Origin: a bacterium
Lineage (GTDB): Bacteria > CBDUZB01 > JAGLHV01
DNA length: 8,505 nt
NCBI GenBank assembly: GCA_023132075.1
Contig: JAGLYT010000055.1
Span: forward strand, 1-8,505
Direction of reading: 5' to 3'
Under the pieces are notes generated by a model, which ran no database searches, had not been told where the DNA came from, and saw only the letters and a program-made list of their open reading frames with translations. Position 1 is the first letter of the stretch, and each line of letters starts with the position of its first letter. Both the position numbers and the translations under genes were made by a program. This document shows positions 1 through 6,398 of this stretch, piece after piece.

Positions 1-2
1 CC

Positions 3-68
3 CTCTCCAGTCAAAAAGCAATAGAAATAACTAAAGAACTTCAAGAAATATGGAACGATAATAATTAA
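3..68 (+). CDS. Possible C-terminal tail of an unknown plus-strand protein (partial)
   Basis: An open frame enters from the left edge and runs 21 codons to a TAA at 66-68. The encoded tail (SQKAIEITKELQEIWNDNN at its end) has the mixed charged and hydrophobic pattern of an amphipathic helix, which looks more like real coding sequence than noise. It is too short to assign to a family. It would converge on the minus-strand oxidoreductase gene, with 147 nt between the two stop codons. An open frame this short could arise by chance, so this is a tentative call. I cannot say what the protein does. Confidence 0.35.
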   Translation, partial: LSSQKAIEITKELQEIWNDNN

Positions 69-215
69 CCCAGCACTTTGTCCACTCTAAAGGAAACAAA
101 CATCCCCTTTTTTGGTTAATAATCTAAACAGACAACTCAACCCTCCAAAATTCAAACTCCAAAATATTTATTTAAAAAAATGAAAATAAGATGTATTTTG
201 AAGGATTCAGAAAAT
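69..215. other. Convergent intergenic region
   Basis: This 147-nt AT-rich stretch separates the possible plus-strand gene tail from the stop of the minus-strand oxidoreductase gene. It has a short imperfect local duplication (CCAAAAT at 146-152 and again about 14 nt later). It also has a weak AAAGG/CCTTT pairing followed by T residues near 90-115 on the plus strand. I see no strong intrinsic terminator and no other gene. Confidence 0.4.
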
Positions 216-1316
216 TTAAGATATAGATGCCTGATTATATTCGTTAGATAAAGTCTCAATAAGCGTTTTAACAGAGATAATTTCTTCCGCCCGATAAGCA
301 TTAGCTCCGGCAAAAGCAAACCCCCCTTTAAGATCCCCCTTTTTAGCATTAGTTAGGGCAAGACCTATACAATAAGGTGCATTTTTATAATCACAGACTT
401 TCAAACACCTCCAGAAACATTTAAAAGGTTGCTTTATTCCTGAGACAACATCTTCTAAAAATTTATTTTTAATAGCCCTGCCCGGCAATCCAACAGGACT
501 ATTAATTATTATAATATCTTCTTTTTTGCATTCTAAATATTCCTGCTTAAATTTAATATCAGCGTCACATTCAAAGGTAGTAACAAATCTGGTTGCCATT
601 TGTACCCCCTGTACCCCTGACCGAATGACTTTATAAATATCTTCACCCGTATATATCCCTCCGGCAGCAATTATAGCAATTTTTTTACCGAATTGCTGTT
701 CGTAAGATTTTACTAAGGAGATTATTTCCGGCAGTATTTTTTCTAATGAATAATCGGGGTTGTCAATTTGCTCCCTTTTAAAACCAAGATGGCCGCCTGC
801 TAATGGACCTTCAACAACAATAGCATTAGGCACATAATTATAGTTTTTTGCCCAATAATTAAATATAATTTTAACCGCTCTTGCAGAGGATACTATGGGA
901 ATAATCCTTTCTACTGTTCTTAATAATTTACCCTCTGGAAATGTTGATGCCCTTCGCATGGGAAGCCCCGCACCTAAAAAAACAAAATCCGCACCTTCTT
1001 CTATTGAAATATCCACCAGGTTATCAGAATCTGAAAGCGCTGTCATTATGTTTATTCCAATAGCACCGTCGGTCATACTTTTTGCTTTTTTTATTTCTTT
1101 GGATAAAGCCCTTTCGTTAGCCCCTGTAAAATTTACATTAAAATCAGGTTCAAGCATACCAATACCCGCCGTAGCTATAACCCCGATACCACCTTCATTA
1201 GCAACTGCTGATGCTAAGCCAGACAGAGAAATACCAACACCCATTCCTCCCTGAATAATTGGGATACCTACATCTAAATTGCCCATTCTTAATTTTGGTG
1301 CCTTTTCGAAATTCAT
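216..1316 (-). CDS. NAD(P)H-dependent flavin oxidoreductase, nitronate monooxygenase / FabK-like (COG2070)
   Basis: This 366-residue protein belongs to the FMN-binding TIM-barrel family that includes nitronate monooxygenase (2-nitropropane dioxygenase) and enoyl-ACP reductase FabK. Its N-terminus carries the family signature PIIQGGMGVGIS (residues 19-30), followed by a glycine-rich segment around 42-53. GPLAGGHLG (170-178) holds His176, the usual catalytic histidine position. AAGGIYTGEDI (217-227) and GVQGVQMATRF (234-244) form the FMN phosphate-binding end of the barrel. The C-terminal part has four close cysteines (Cys300, 304, 308, 316) and the block GGFAFAGANAYR (331-342), as I recall for a clostridial/anaerobe subgroup. 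The ATG start is supported by AGGAG at 1322-1326, 5 nt upstream. Length is typical. It lies 29 nt after tRNA-Pro and may be co-transcribed with it. The substrate (nitronate, enoyl-ACP or other) cannot be decided from sequence alone. Confidence 0.88.
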   Translation of the reverse strand: MNFEKAPKLRMGNLDVGIPIIQGGMGVGISLSGLASAVANEGGIGVIATAGIGMLEPDFNVNFTGANERALSKEIKKAKSMTDGAIGINIMTALSDSDNLVDISIEEGADFVFLGAGLPMRRASTFPEGKLLRTVERIIPIVSSARAVKIIFNYWAKNYNYVPNAIVVEGPLAGGHLGFKREQIDNPDYSLEKILPEIISLVKSYEQQFGKKIAIIAAGGIYTGEDIYKVIRSGVQGVQMATRFVTTFECDADIKFKQEYLECKKEDIIIINSPVGLPGRAIKNKFLEDVVSGIKQPFKCFWRCLKVCDYKNAPYCIGLALTNAKKGDLKGGFAFAGANAYRAEEIISVKTLIETLSNEYNQASIS

Positions 1317-1321
1317 ATATT

Positions 1322-1326
1322 CTCCT
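1322..1326 (-). promoter_or_regulatory. Ribosome binding site of the flavin oxidoreductase
   Basis: AGGAG on the minus strand lies 5 nt before the ATG at 1316-1314, within the 29-nt spacer after the tRNA. It supports this start codon. Confidence 0.7.
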
Positions 1327-1345
1327 ATTTAAACCAATTTTTATT

Positions 1346-1423
1346 TGGTCGGGAAGGCGGGATTTGAACCCGCGGCCTCACGGTCCCGAACCGTGCACGC
1401 TAGCCAGGCTGCGCTACTTCCCG
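1346..1423 (-). tRNA. tRNA-Pro (anticodon CGG)
   Basis: The minus strand folds into a complete 78-nt cloverleaf. The acceptor stem CGGGAAG pairs with CTTCCCG. The D-arm is GCGC/GCGT. The anticodon stem is CACGG/CCGTG around the loop TTCGGGA, with anticodon CGG at 1388-1386. The T-arm is GCGGG/CCCGC around TTCAAAT. The 3' end is A73 plus an encoded CCA (1348-1346). C1-G72, A73 and G35-G36 are bacterial tRNA-Pro identity elements. The gene decodes CCG codons. It starts 22 nt after the stop of the upstream membrane-protein gene and ends 29 nt before the oxidoreductase start, so it may be cut from a longer transcript. Its G+C content is about 68% by my count, high for so AT-rich a region. Confidence 0.96.
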
Positions 1424-1445
1424 CATTTATATTGTTTTTATCACA

Positions 1446-1940
1446 TTAAAACAGTTTTATTATCCCTAAACTGGTTAAAGTCACTACAATTCCCGCTATT
1501 AATACTCCCAACATTATCGAAAGAAAAGCATGTCTGAATTTGATACCCAAAAGGTAAGCCGCTGCACATCCGGACCATGCTCCAGTCACCGGCAAAGGAA
1601 TTGCTACAAAAAGAATAAGCCCCAAAGACTCATATTTTTCTATTTTCGCACTATGTTTTCTGGTTCGATTAAACCACCAGGTAAAAAACCTGTTCCCCCA
1701 GTAAAATTTCATACACCATTTAGAAAAATAATCTAAAAAAAGAAGTAAGGGAACTATCGGTAAAAAATTTCCCAATACCGCCAAACTAAACGCTTTTCCT
1801 GCCGTGAAATGAAATTTCCCCAGAGCTAAAGGAATCGCCCCTCTTAATTCCGAAACAGGCATTGCCCCTAAAATTACTGTTATCATTTCCGGTGAAAATA
1901 TTTTACTCAAAAAATCTACTATTCCTGTCACAAAAAACAT
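1446..1940 (-). CDS. Small multi-drug export family membrane protein (COG2426 / Sm_multidrug_ex)
   Basis: This 164-residue integral membrane protein matches the COG2426 / PF06695 family, named 'putative small multi-drug export protein' although its transport role is poorly proven. The hallmark PVSELRGAIPLAL lies at residues 28-40. A second related block, AIPLPVTGAWSGCAAAYLLG, lies at about 113-132. These resemble paired re-entrant or half-repeat segments. Hydrophobic spans are visible at about 20-40, 50-72, 105-132 and 138-162, with a basic loop (about 83-102) between them. The length fits the family. The ATG start has no strong Shine-Dalgarno sequence (AAAGAAATGAG precedes it). The gene ends 22 nt before tRNA-Pro in the same direction. 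I am confident of the family but not of the substrate. Confidence 0.85.
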   Translation of the reverse strand: MFFVTGIVDFLSKIFSPEMITVILGAMPVSELRGAIPLALGKFHFTAGKAFSLAVLGNFLPIVPLLLFLDYFSKWCMKFYWGNRFFTWWFNRTRKHSAKIEKYESLGLILFVAIPLPVTGAWSGCAAAYLLGIKFRHAFLSIMLGVLIAGIVVTLTSLGIIKLF

Positions 1941-2124
1941 CTCATTTCTTTATAATTTTTTTTTCGGATTTTTCCAGCCAGAAAACCCATAAACCTTATT
2001 ATTCCATTGTAATATCTAATAATGGACACTTCTACACGCTAAGCCTTTCTTTCGAATAAATATTATATCTAATTTTAAATTAAAAAGCCAGCTATTATTT
2101 TTTCATTTATATATTTCACAAACA
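1941..2124. other. Intergenic region between histidine kinase and membrane-protein genes
   Basis: This 184-nt AT-rich gap holds a possible promoter (2062-2090) for the downstream gene and an imperfect hairpin (1966-1988) about 25-48 nt before its start codon. I see no convincing intrinsic terminator for the histidine kinase gene and no further gene. Confidence 0.4.
2062..2090 (-). promoter_or_regulatory. Candidate promoter for the membrane protein / tRNA-Pro / oxidoreductase group
   Basis: A perfect TATAAT -10 box lies on the minus strand at 2067-2062. At 17 nt spacing upstream the -35 position reads TGGCTT (2090-2085), a poor match. Transcription would begin near 2055, giving a 5' leader of roughly 115 nt. 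TATAAT is easily met by chance in AT-rich DNA, so this is weak evidence. Confidence 0.28.
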
Positions 2125-4398
2125 TTATCCTTTGGGTAACCTTACAATAAAAGTGGTTCCTTTATTTTCCTTACTCTCTACCACTATTTTTCCATTATGA
2201 TTTTCTATTGCCACTTTAGCTATAGCTAATCCTAATCCTAACATTTTTCCTTTTGTGCTATAATAAGGCCCAAAAATTTTTTCTATATGCTGAGAATTAA
2301 TTCCCACCCCCGTATCACTAAAAATAATCTCTACACCTGTTTTTACTTCTTTTGTTTGAATTTTTAATTTTCCACCTTGAGGCATAGATTGATAAGCGTT
2401 CAAAATTATATTCATAAAAGCATGTATGATTTGTACCTGCCCTGCTAAAATTTCCTTATTGGGAAGATTCAATTCTTTTATTACCTTTATATTTGTCGGA
2501 AGGGGTAAGGAAGACAAAGCCTTTTCAACCATTAAATCTATCTTTGCCCTTGTATGTTTGGATTTAATTTTTTGACTAAACGATAAAAGATCTCTCATTA
2601 TTTTATCCGAAAGATTAATCTTTTCATCTATCATTTGTAAATATCTATTGATTTCAGGATCTTTTTCCAAAAAATTACTATCTGCCATCCTTTTTTTTAT
2701 TAAATAAACGGCATTTTTAATGGTAGCCAGGGGATTACGTAAATCATGACCGATACCTTCCGTTAACTGCCTTAATAAAACAACCCTTTCCGATTCAATT
2801 ATTTTTTTATTTGCCCTCGTAACATCTTCCCTTTGGTACTGTAACTTTTCATTAATAAGCATAATTTGCCTGAACCGACTTGCATTATGAATAGCAAGAG
2901 CCATATTATCTGCCAGATTCGCCAAAATACTTATTTCTTTTTCAGAAAATTGATTTTCACAACTAAACCCAAAAAGCATTAAAAATCCAGTATTCTCTTT
3001 CCCCTCTAATAAAAGGGGTATTATAATCAAACTTTTCACTGTTTCCCGACTAAACCAAGAAAATTTCTTTTCATGGTATTGAGGATAATTACTAATATAG
3101 GAAAATTTTTCTTTTATAGCAGCCATATACCCAAACAATTTTTCCTTCTCAAAAACAATCGTTCGCATTGAATCCTCAGGAATATTACAATGATAAGGAA
3201 AAACAAGTGTCTTTTTTCCTTTCTCTTTTTGGGTTAAAGCTAAAATTCCTCCATCAGCTTTTACAAGTTTAACAGCTTCATTCATTATTAAAGGCATTAA
3301 TTCTTCCCATTCAATTGTAGAGAATATTAATCGATTAAACTCTTTAAACTCCTCCCCCAATACATTGGTTCTTATTTCATCTCTTTTCTGATTTTCCATA
3401 TGAGACTTTTTAATGTTTTTTTGTCTTTTCACTAATTGATTAAATAAAACAATAATAGCAGCTAGAACTAAACCTGTTTGTATTCTTAAATTTCGAATAG
3501 AGGCCAAAGCTGCCTTCCTCTCTACTTCAACGACTATTCCCCATTTAACTTTTGGAATGTGCTGATAAGCACAAATAGTTTTTTTTCCCTGGAAATCGAT
3601 ATCCGGCGTAATTCCTTTTTTCCCCTCCAAAGCATATTTCATCGCTTTAATCCGGGTAATATTCAACAACGGCACAGTGATTTGTAAAACCTCCCCGAAC
3701 TGCAAAAGGGAAGAGGTAAATAACATTATATTTTTTTCTCCTAATTTTCCCAAAAATATCCTGCCGCCTTTATTTAGCCCTGTATATTTAGATAAAATAC
3801 TTATTATTTTATACGGCCGTACTTTTATTCCCACCACTCCCAAAACATTTCTTTCCTCTAAATCAAATATTGGTGCAGAAAACTGATAAAATAATAATTT
3901 GCTTTCAAAATACCAAGACCCCTGATAAAAAGCCTTGCTTCCTTCCAAATATATTTTGGAATCCACCATGCTTTTACCTATATTTTCTTTTTTGCTTCCG
4001 GCAACAATCTTCCCCCGATTATTTATAATAAATATATCATCAAAATTTTCTGCAAAAAATTCCGGTTCATAAAAAATATCGCGAAGAATTTGATTAATCC
4101 CTGCTACAATAGAATTATGATTTTTATTGCTTTTTTGCAACTTTTCTAATTGTTTTCGTAAATTTCTGCGGGCAGCAATCGAAGAAATAATTTTGTTATT
4201 ATTCCCTATAACATCATTAATTGCCTCTTTTTTCAAAACACAAATGCCATCCAAACGGCTAAAAATTTCTTTTTTTACTTTTTTTTCAACCATAGTAAAG
4301 TAAAAAAGAATAATTAACCCTGCTATCAAACTTGCAAACAAAAAAAAACTATCAATTTTTATCTTAAAAAATCTCAGAACTTTTTTATTCTTACCCAT
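2125..4398 (-). CDS. Membrane sensor histidine kinase with Cache and GAF domains
   Basis: This 757-residue sensor kinase has a basic N-terminus, then a transmembrane helix at about 17-36. An extracytoplasmic region of about 40-300 looks like a double Cache ligand-binding domain (DDIFIINNRGKIVAGS at 120-135, ISILSKYTGLNKGGRIFLG at 199-217). A second transmembrane helix lies at about 306-323. A GAF-like domain follows (about 355-510), then a short coiled segment. The HisKA domain has the phospho-acceptor His551 in GIGHDLRNPLATIKNAV. The HATPase domain has an N box (NIILNAYQSMPQGG, Asn667), G1 box (DTGVGI, Asp695) and G2 box (GLGLAIAK). All catalytic boxes look intact. The ATG has a modest AAGG upstream. 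No response regulator is adjacent, so the partner is unknown. It may sense a small molecule through the Cache domain and couple this to an intracellular signal through GAF. The gene lies 111 nt after the DksA-like gene in the same direction. Confidence 0.93.
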   Translation of the reverse strand: MGKNKKVLRFFKIKIDSFFLFASLIAGLIILFYFTMVEKKVKKEIFSRLDGICVLKKEAINDVIGNNNKIISSIAARRNLRKQLEKLQKSNKNHNSIVAGINQILRDIFYEPEFFAENFDDIFIINNRGKIVAGSKKENIGKSMVDSKIYLEGSKAFYQGSWYFESKLLFYQFSAPIFDLEERNVLGVVGIKVRPYKIISILSKYTGLNKGGRIFLGKLGEKNIMLFTSSLLQFGEVLQITVPLLNITRIKAMKYALEGKKGITPDIDFQGKKTICAYQHIPKVKWGIVVEVERKAALASIRNLRIQTGLVLAAIIVLFNQLVKRQKNIKKSHMENQKRDEIRTNVLGEEFKEFNRLIFSTIEWEELMPLIMNEAVKLVKADGGILALTQKEKGKKTLVFPYHCNIPEDSMRTIVFEKEKLFGYMAAIKEKFSYISNYPQYHEKKFSWFSRETVKSLIIIPLLLEGKENTGFLMLFGFSCENQFSEKEISILANLADNMALAIHNASRFRQIMLINEKLQYQREDVTRANKKIIESERVVLLRQLTEGIGHDLRNPLATIKNAVYLIKKRMADSNFLEKDPEINRYLQMIDEKINLSDKIMRDLLSFSQKIKSKHTRAKIDLMVEKALSSLPLPTNIKVIKELNLPNKEILAGQVQIIHAFMNIILNAYQSMPQGGKLKIQTKEVKTGVEIIFSDTGVGINSQHIEKIFGPYYSTKGKMLGLGLAIAKVAIENHNGKIVVESKENKGTTFIVRLPKG

Positions 4399-4509
4399 AA
4401 AAATAACCTTATTATATTAGGCTTTTATAATTTAAAAAGACTAAATTATTTTATTAAAAAAAAGCAACGTCGAGGAAACAAAAAAGAAAAGATATTATTC
4501 ATTTATCGT
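4399..4509. other. Intergenic region between dksA-like and histidine kinase genes
   Basis: This is 111 nt of AT-rich DNA with long A and T runs. It holds a weak promoter candidate at 4453-4481 but no GC-rich stem followed by T residues. It therefore shows no clear transcriptional break between the polyamine operon and the kinase gene. Confidence 0.4.
4453..4481 (-). promoter_or_regulatory. Weak candidate promoter for the histidine kinase gene
   Basis: TTGTTT (minus strand, 4481-4476) is followed after 17 nt by TTTAAT (4458-4453), a five-of-six match to TATAAT. The start site would lie about 50 nt before the kinase ATG. The T-rich context makes chance matches likely, and read-through from the polyamine operon is an alternative. 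Confidence 0.22.
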
Positions 4510-4863
4510 TCATTTACGATGCGGTTCCATTTGAGATTTACATTTTATACAAAACTTAGCAAAAGGCATTGCCTTAAGTCTTTCAATTTCTATCTCTTTA
4601 CCACATTTTTCACAAACACCATAAGCTCCACTTTCTATCTTTTGAAGAGCATCTTCAACATTTCCCAGAATCCTTTTTTCGTTATCATTCAATTCAAACA
4701 ACAATTCTCTTTCCACTGAATCAGAAGCTACGTCAGCAATATCTCCCACGTCCGTAGAAAGAAAATCTTTTTCCTCTCTGTTGTTTTCCCGGACAATTTT
4801 CTTAATATCTTCTTTCTTTTCCATTAATTTTCTCCGTAATAATTCTAACTCTTTTTTTCTCAC
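4510..4863 (-). CDS. DksA/TraR-family C4 zinc-finger protein
   Basis: This is a 117-residue protein from the GTG start at 4863-4861. A basic coiled-coil arm (about 1-35) is followed by a turn with GDIADVASD (40-48), where Asp41, Asp44 and Ala46 fit the DxxDxA coiled-coil-tip motif that in DksA reaches into the RNA polymerase secondary channel. A second coil arm (about 50-78) leads to a complete C4 zinc finger: Cys84 and Cys87 in CEKC, Cys105 and Cys108 in CIKC. I chose GTG over a TTG 24 nt upstream because GGGGAGG (4878-4872) sits at ideal spacing before GTG, while the TTG has nothing before it. The TTG start would add eight residues. The likely role is modulation of transcription initiation; whether it responds to ppGpp is unknown. 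It lies 46 nt after the decarboxylase stop, as apparent last gene of the polyamine operon. Confidence 0.92.
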   Translation of the reverse strand: MRKKELELLRRKLMEKKEDIKKIVRENNREEKDFLSTDVGDIADVASDSVERELLFELNDNEKRILGNVEDALQKIESGAYGVCEKCGKEIEIERLKAMPFAKFCIKCKSQMEPHRK

Positions 4864-4871
4864 CTTTTTTT

Positions 4872-4878
4872 CCTCCCC
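4872..4878 (-). promoter_or_regulatory. Ribosome binding site that fixes the dksA-like start
   Basis: GGGGAGG on the minus strand leaves 8 nt to the GTG at 4863-4861. It would fall inside the coding sequence if the upstream TTG (4887-4885) were the start, so it argues for GTG. Confidence 0.75.
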
Positions 4879-4909
4879 GCTATTCAATTTCGAAATATTT
4901 AAACATTGA

Positions 4910-6382
4910 TTAATTACTTACTACTTTGATGGTATTTAATATTTTAGCATCCTGTCCACTTACACTAATCCCCCTCTGAGATAATTTTTCCAAATAACGA
5001 CAAATCTCGCGAGTTACCCTTTCTCCCGGAATTAAAATAGGAATCCCCGGAGGATAAGGAGTTAAAGTCTCAGCACAAATATGCCCTGCTGCTTTTTTAA
5101 GCGAAACCCTTTTACTCTTTTTCAAAAGAACTACTTCTCTGGGCATCATTACCATTTCCGTTGATAGTGACGGAAGCTGTAAATCCCAAGATTTTGCGCT
5201 CCTCTTATTTTTTCTATCAATATCCCCCAATGCTTCCACTAAACATTGCACATCTCTCTTAGAAGTACCCATCCCCATAAGGGCTATTAAATTGAACAAA
5301 TCCGCACAATCAACCTGAATGTTATATTTTTTACTCAAAATCGATTCAACTTCATAACCGGTTAATCCCAGACCGGTCACATTTATCGTCAATTTTAAAA
5401 CATCCAGAGTATAATCCTGTTTTAAATCTTTTTCGTAAAAACAATATATGTTATCCAGACAATTAATCCGTTTTCTAGCCCAGACAGCATAATTAATCAG
5501 CTTACTAATTATCTGTTCCCCATAAAAAAACATTTGCCTTCTTGCTAAATCCATCGAGGCTAAAATTATATAATTAGGACTGGTGGTCTGTAATAAAGAA
5601 ACTATCTTTTTTACCCTATCTAAATCTACAATATCTGAATTAAAATGTAAAACCGACCCTTGACTAAGTCCGGATAAAATTTTGTGTACACTCTGAACAG
5701 TCAAATCCACCTTAGCATCTACACCGGAAAGCGGTAATTTTTCATGGAATCGCAAATGAGGACCGTGAGCTTCATCCAATAAAATAATTTTATTATATCG
5801 ACGAACAATCTCAACAATTTTTACTAAATTAGTACTAACCCCATTATAGGTTGGACTGGTAATAAATACGGCTTTCACTTCAGGAAATTTTTTTATTGCA
5901 TTTTCTATCTGTTCCGGTGAACTGTCTAACAATATATCCAATTTTGAATCTATTTCCGGTTGGAGCCAGATAGGCCATACTCCGCTCAAAACTATAGCGC
6001 TCATAACCGATTTATGAGCATTGCGGGAAATAATAACAGAATCCCCGGGATTACAAGCAGATAAAAACATTGCCTCATTTCCCACTGTTGAACCATTAAC
6101 TAAAAAAAAAGAGTTTTTAACTCCGTATGCTTCCGCAACCAATTCTTGTGCTTCTTTTATTGGACCTCTGGGATCATGGAGAGAATCTACCTCAGGAAAA
6201 ACAGTAACATCCATATAAAAAAAATTTTTCCCTACAAACTTTTTGAATATCTGATCTACACCCTGCCCATTTTTATGTCCGGGTGTATGAAATGACACTA
6301 CTCTTCTTTTTGCATGATTAAAAACGACATCGAATAAAGGAACTTTCTCCTGCCGCTTTCTCAAATATTTATTCCTTTTCAA
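4910..6382 (-). CDS. speA: PLP-dependent Orn/Lys/Arg decarboxylase (arginine decarboxylase SpeA-like)
   Basis: This 490-residue enzyme is a group III, fold type I pyridoxal-phosphate amino-acid decarboxylase of the Bacillus SpeA type, whose length it matches. FHTPGHKNG (31-39) opens the catalytic region. VNGSTVGNEA (95-104) binds the PLP phosphate, with His123 in the NAHKS segment stacking on PLP. LLDEAHGPHLRFH (201-213) contains the PLP-nitrogen Asp203. QSVHKILSGLSQGS (230-243) contains the Schiff-base Lys234. The C-terminal domain carries TPYPPGIPILIPGERVT (441-457). The TTG start has AGGTGG (6398-6393) 10 nt upstream. A second in-frame TTG six codons later, behind AAAAGG, is a possible alternative. 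It follows speE by 14 nt and the ribosome site overlaps the speE stop. Context suggests it supplies agmatine or a diamine for the adjacent aminopropyltransferase. Arginine, lysine and ornithine specificity cannot be told apart from motifs alone. Confidence 0.92.
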   Translation of the reverse strand: MKRNKYLRKRQEKVPLFDVVFNHAKRRVVSFHTPGHKNGQGVDQIFKKFVGKNFFYMDVTVFPEVDSLHDPRGPIKEAQELVAEAYGVKNSFFLVNGSTVGNEAMFLSACNPGDSVIISRNAHKSVMSAIVLSGVWPIWLQPEIDSKLDILLDSSPEQIENAIKKFPEVKAVFITSPTYNGVSTNLVKIVEIVRRYNKIILLDEAHGPHLRFHEKLPLSGVDAKVDLTVQSVHKILSGLSQGSVLHFNSDIVDLDRVKKIVSLLQTTSPNYIILASMDLARRQMFFYGEQIISKLINYAVWARKRINCLDNIYCFYEKDLKQDYTLDVLKLTINVTGLGLTGYEVESILSKKYNIQVDCADLFNLIALMGMGTSKRDVQCLVEALGDIDRKNKRSAKSWDLQLPSLSTEMVMMPREVVLLKKSKRVSLKKAAGHICAETLTPYPPGIPILIPGERVTREICRYLEKLSQRGISVSGQDAKILNTIKVVSN

Positions 6383-6392
6383 TTAATCTATT

Positions 6393-6398
6393 CCACCT
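6393..6398 (-). promoter_or_regulatory. Ribosome binding site of the decarboxylase, overlapping the speE stop
   Basis: AGGTGG on the minus strand includes the last two bases of the speE TAG stop (6399-6397) and lies 10 nt before the TTG start at 6382-6380. This arrangement favours translational coupling. Confidence 0.55.

Noticed and set aside
90-115. Possible plus-strand terminator (AAAGG/CCTTT followed by T residues)
   Set aside because: The stem is only 5 bp with a loop of about 12 nt, too weak to call.
152-349. Minus-strand open frame of 65 codons near the end of the oxidoreductase gene
   Set aside because: It overlaps the oxidoreductase coding region in another frame and gives a Leu/Lys-rich product with no ribosome site.
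895-1254. Plus-strand open frame of 119 codons
   Set aside because: It lies fully antisense to the flavin oxidoreductase gene and its low-complexity Pro/Ile/Ser-rich product mirrors the real gene's codons.
1259-1537. Plus-strand open frame of 92 codons containing a GRRDLNPRPHGPEPC-like stretch
   Set aside because: That peptide is the well-known false translation of the strand opposite a tRNA; the frame runs antisense through tRNA-Pro and both flanking genes.
4411-4416. Perfect TATAAT on the minus strand just before the kinase gene
   Set aside because: It lies only about 12 nt before the ATG and lacks a -35 match, so it would give an almost leaderless transcript; likely chance in AT-rich DNA.
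4887-4896. Ten-base palindrome ATTTCGAAAT between the decarboxylase and dksA-like genes
   Set aside because: Short, AT-rich and without a loop; expected by chance and not placed near a promoter.
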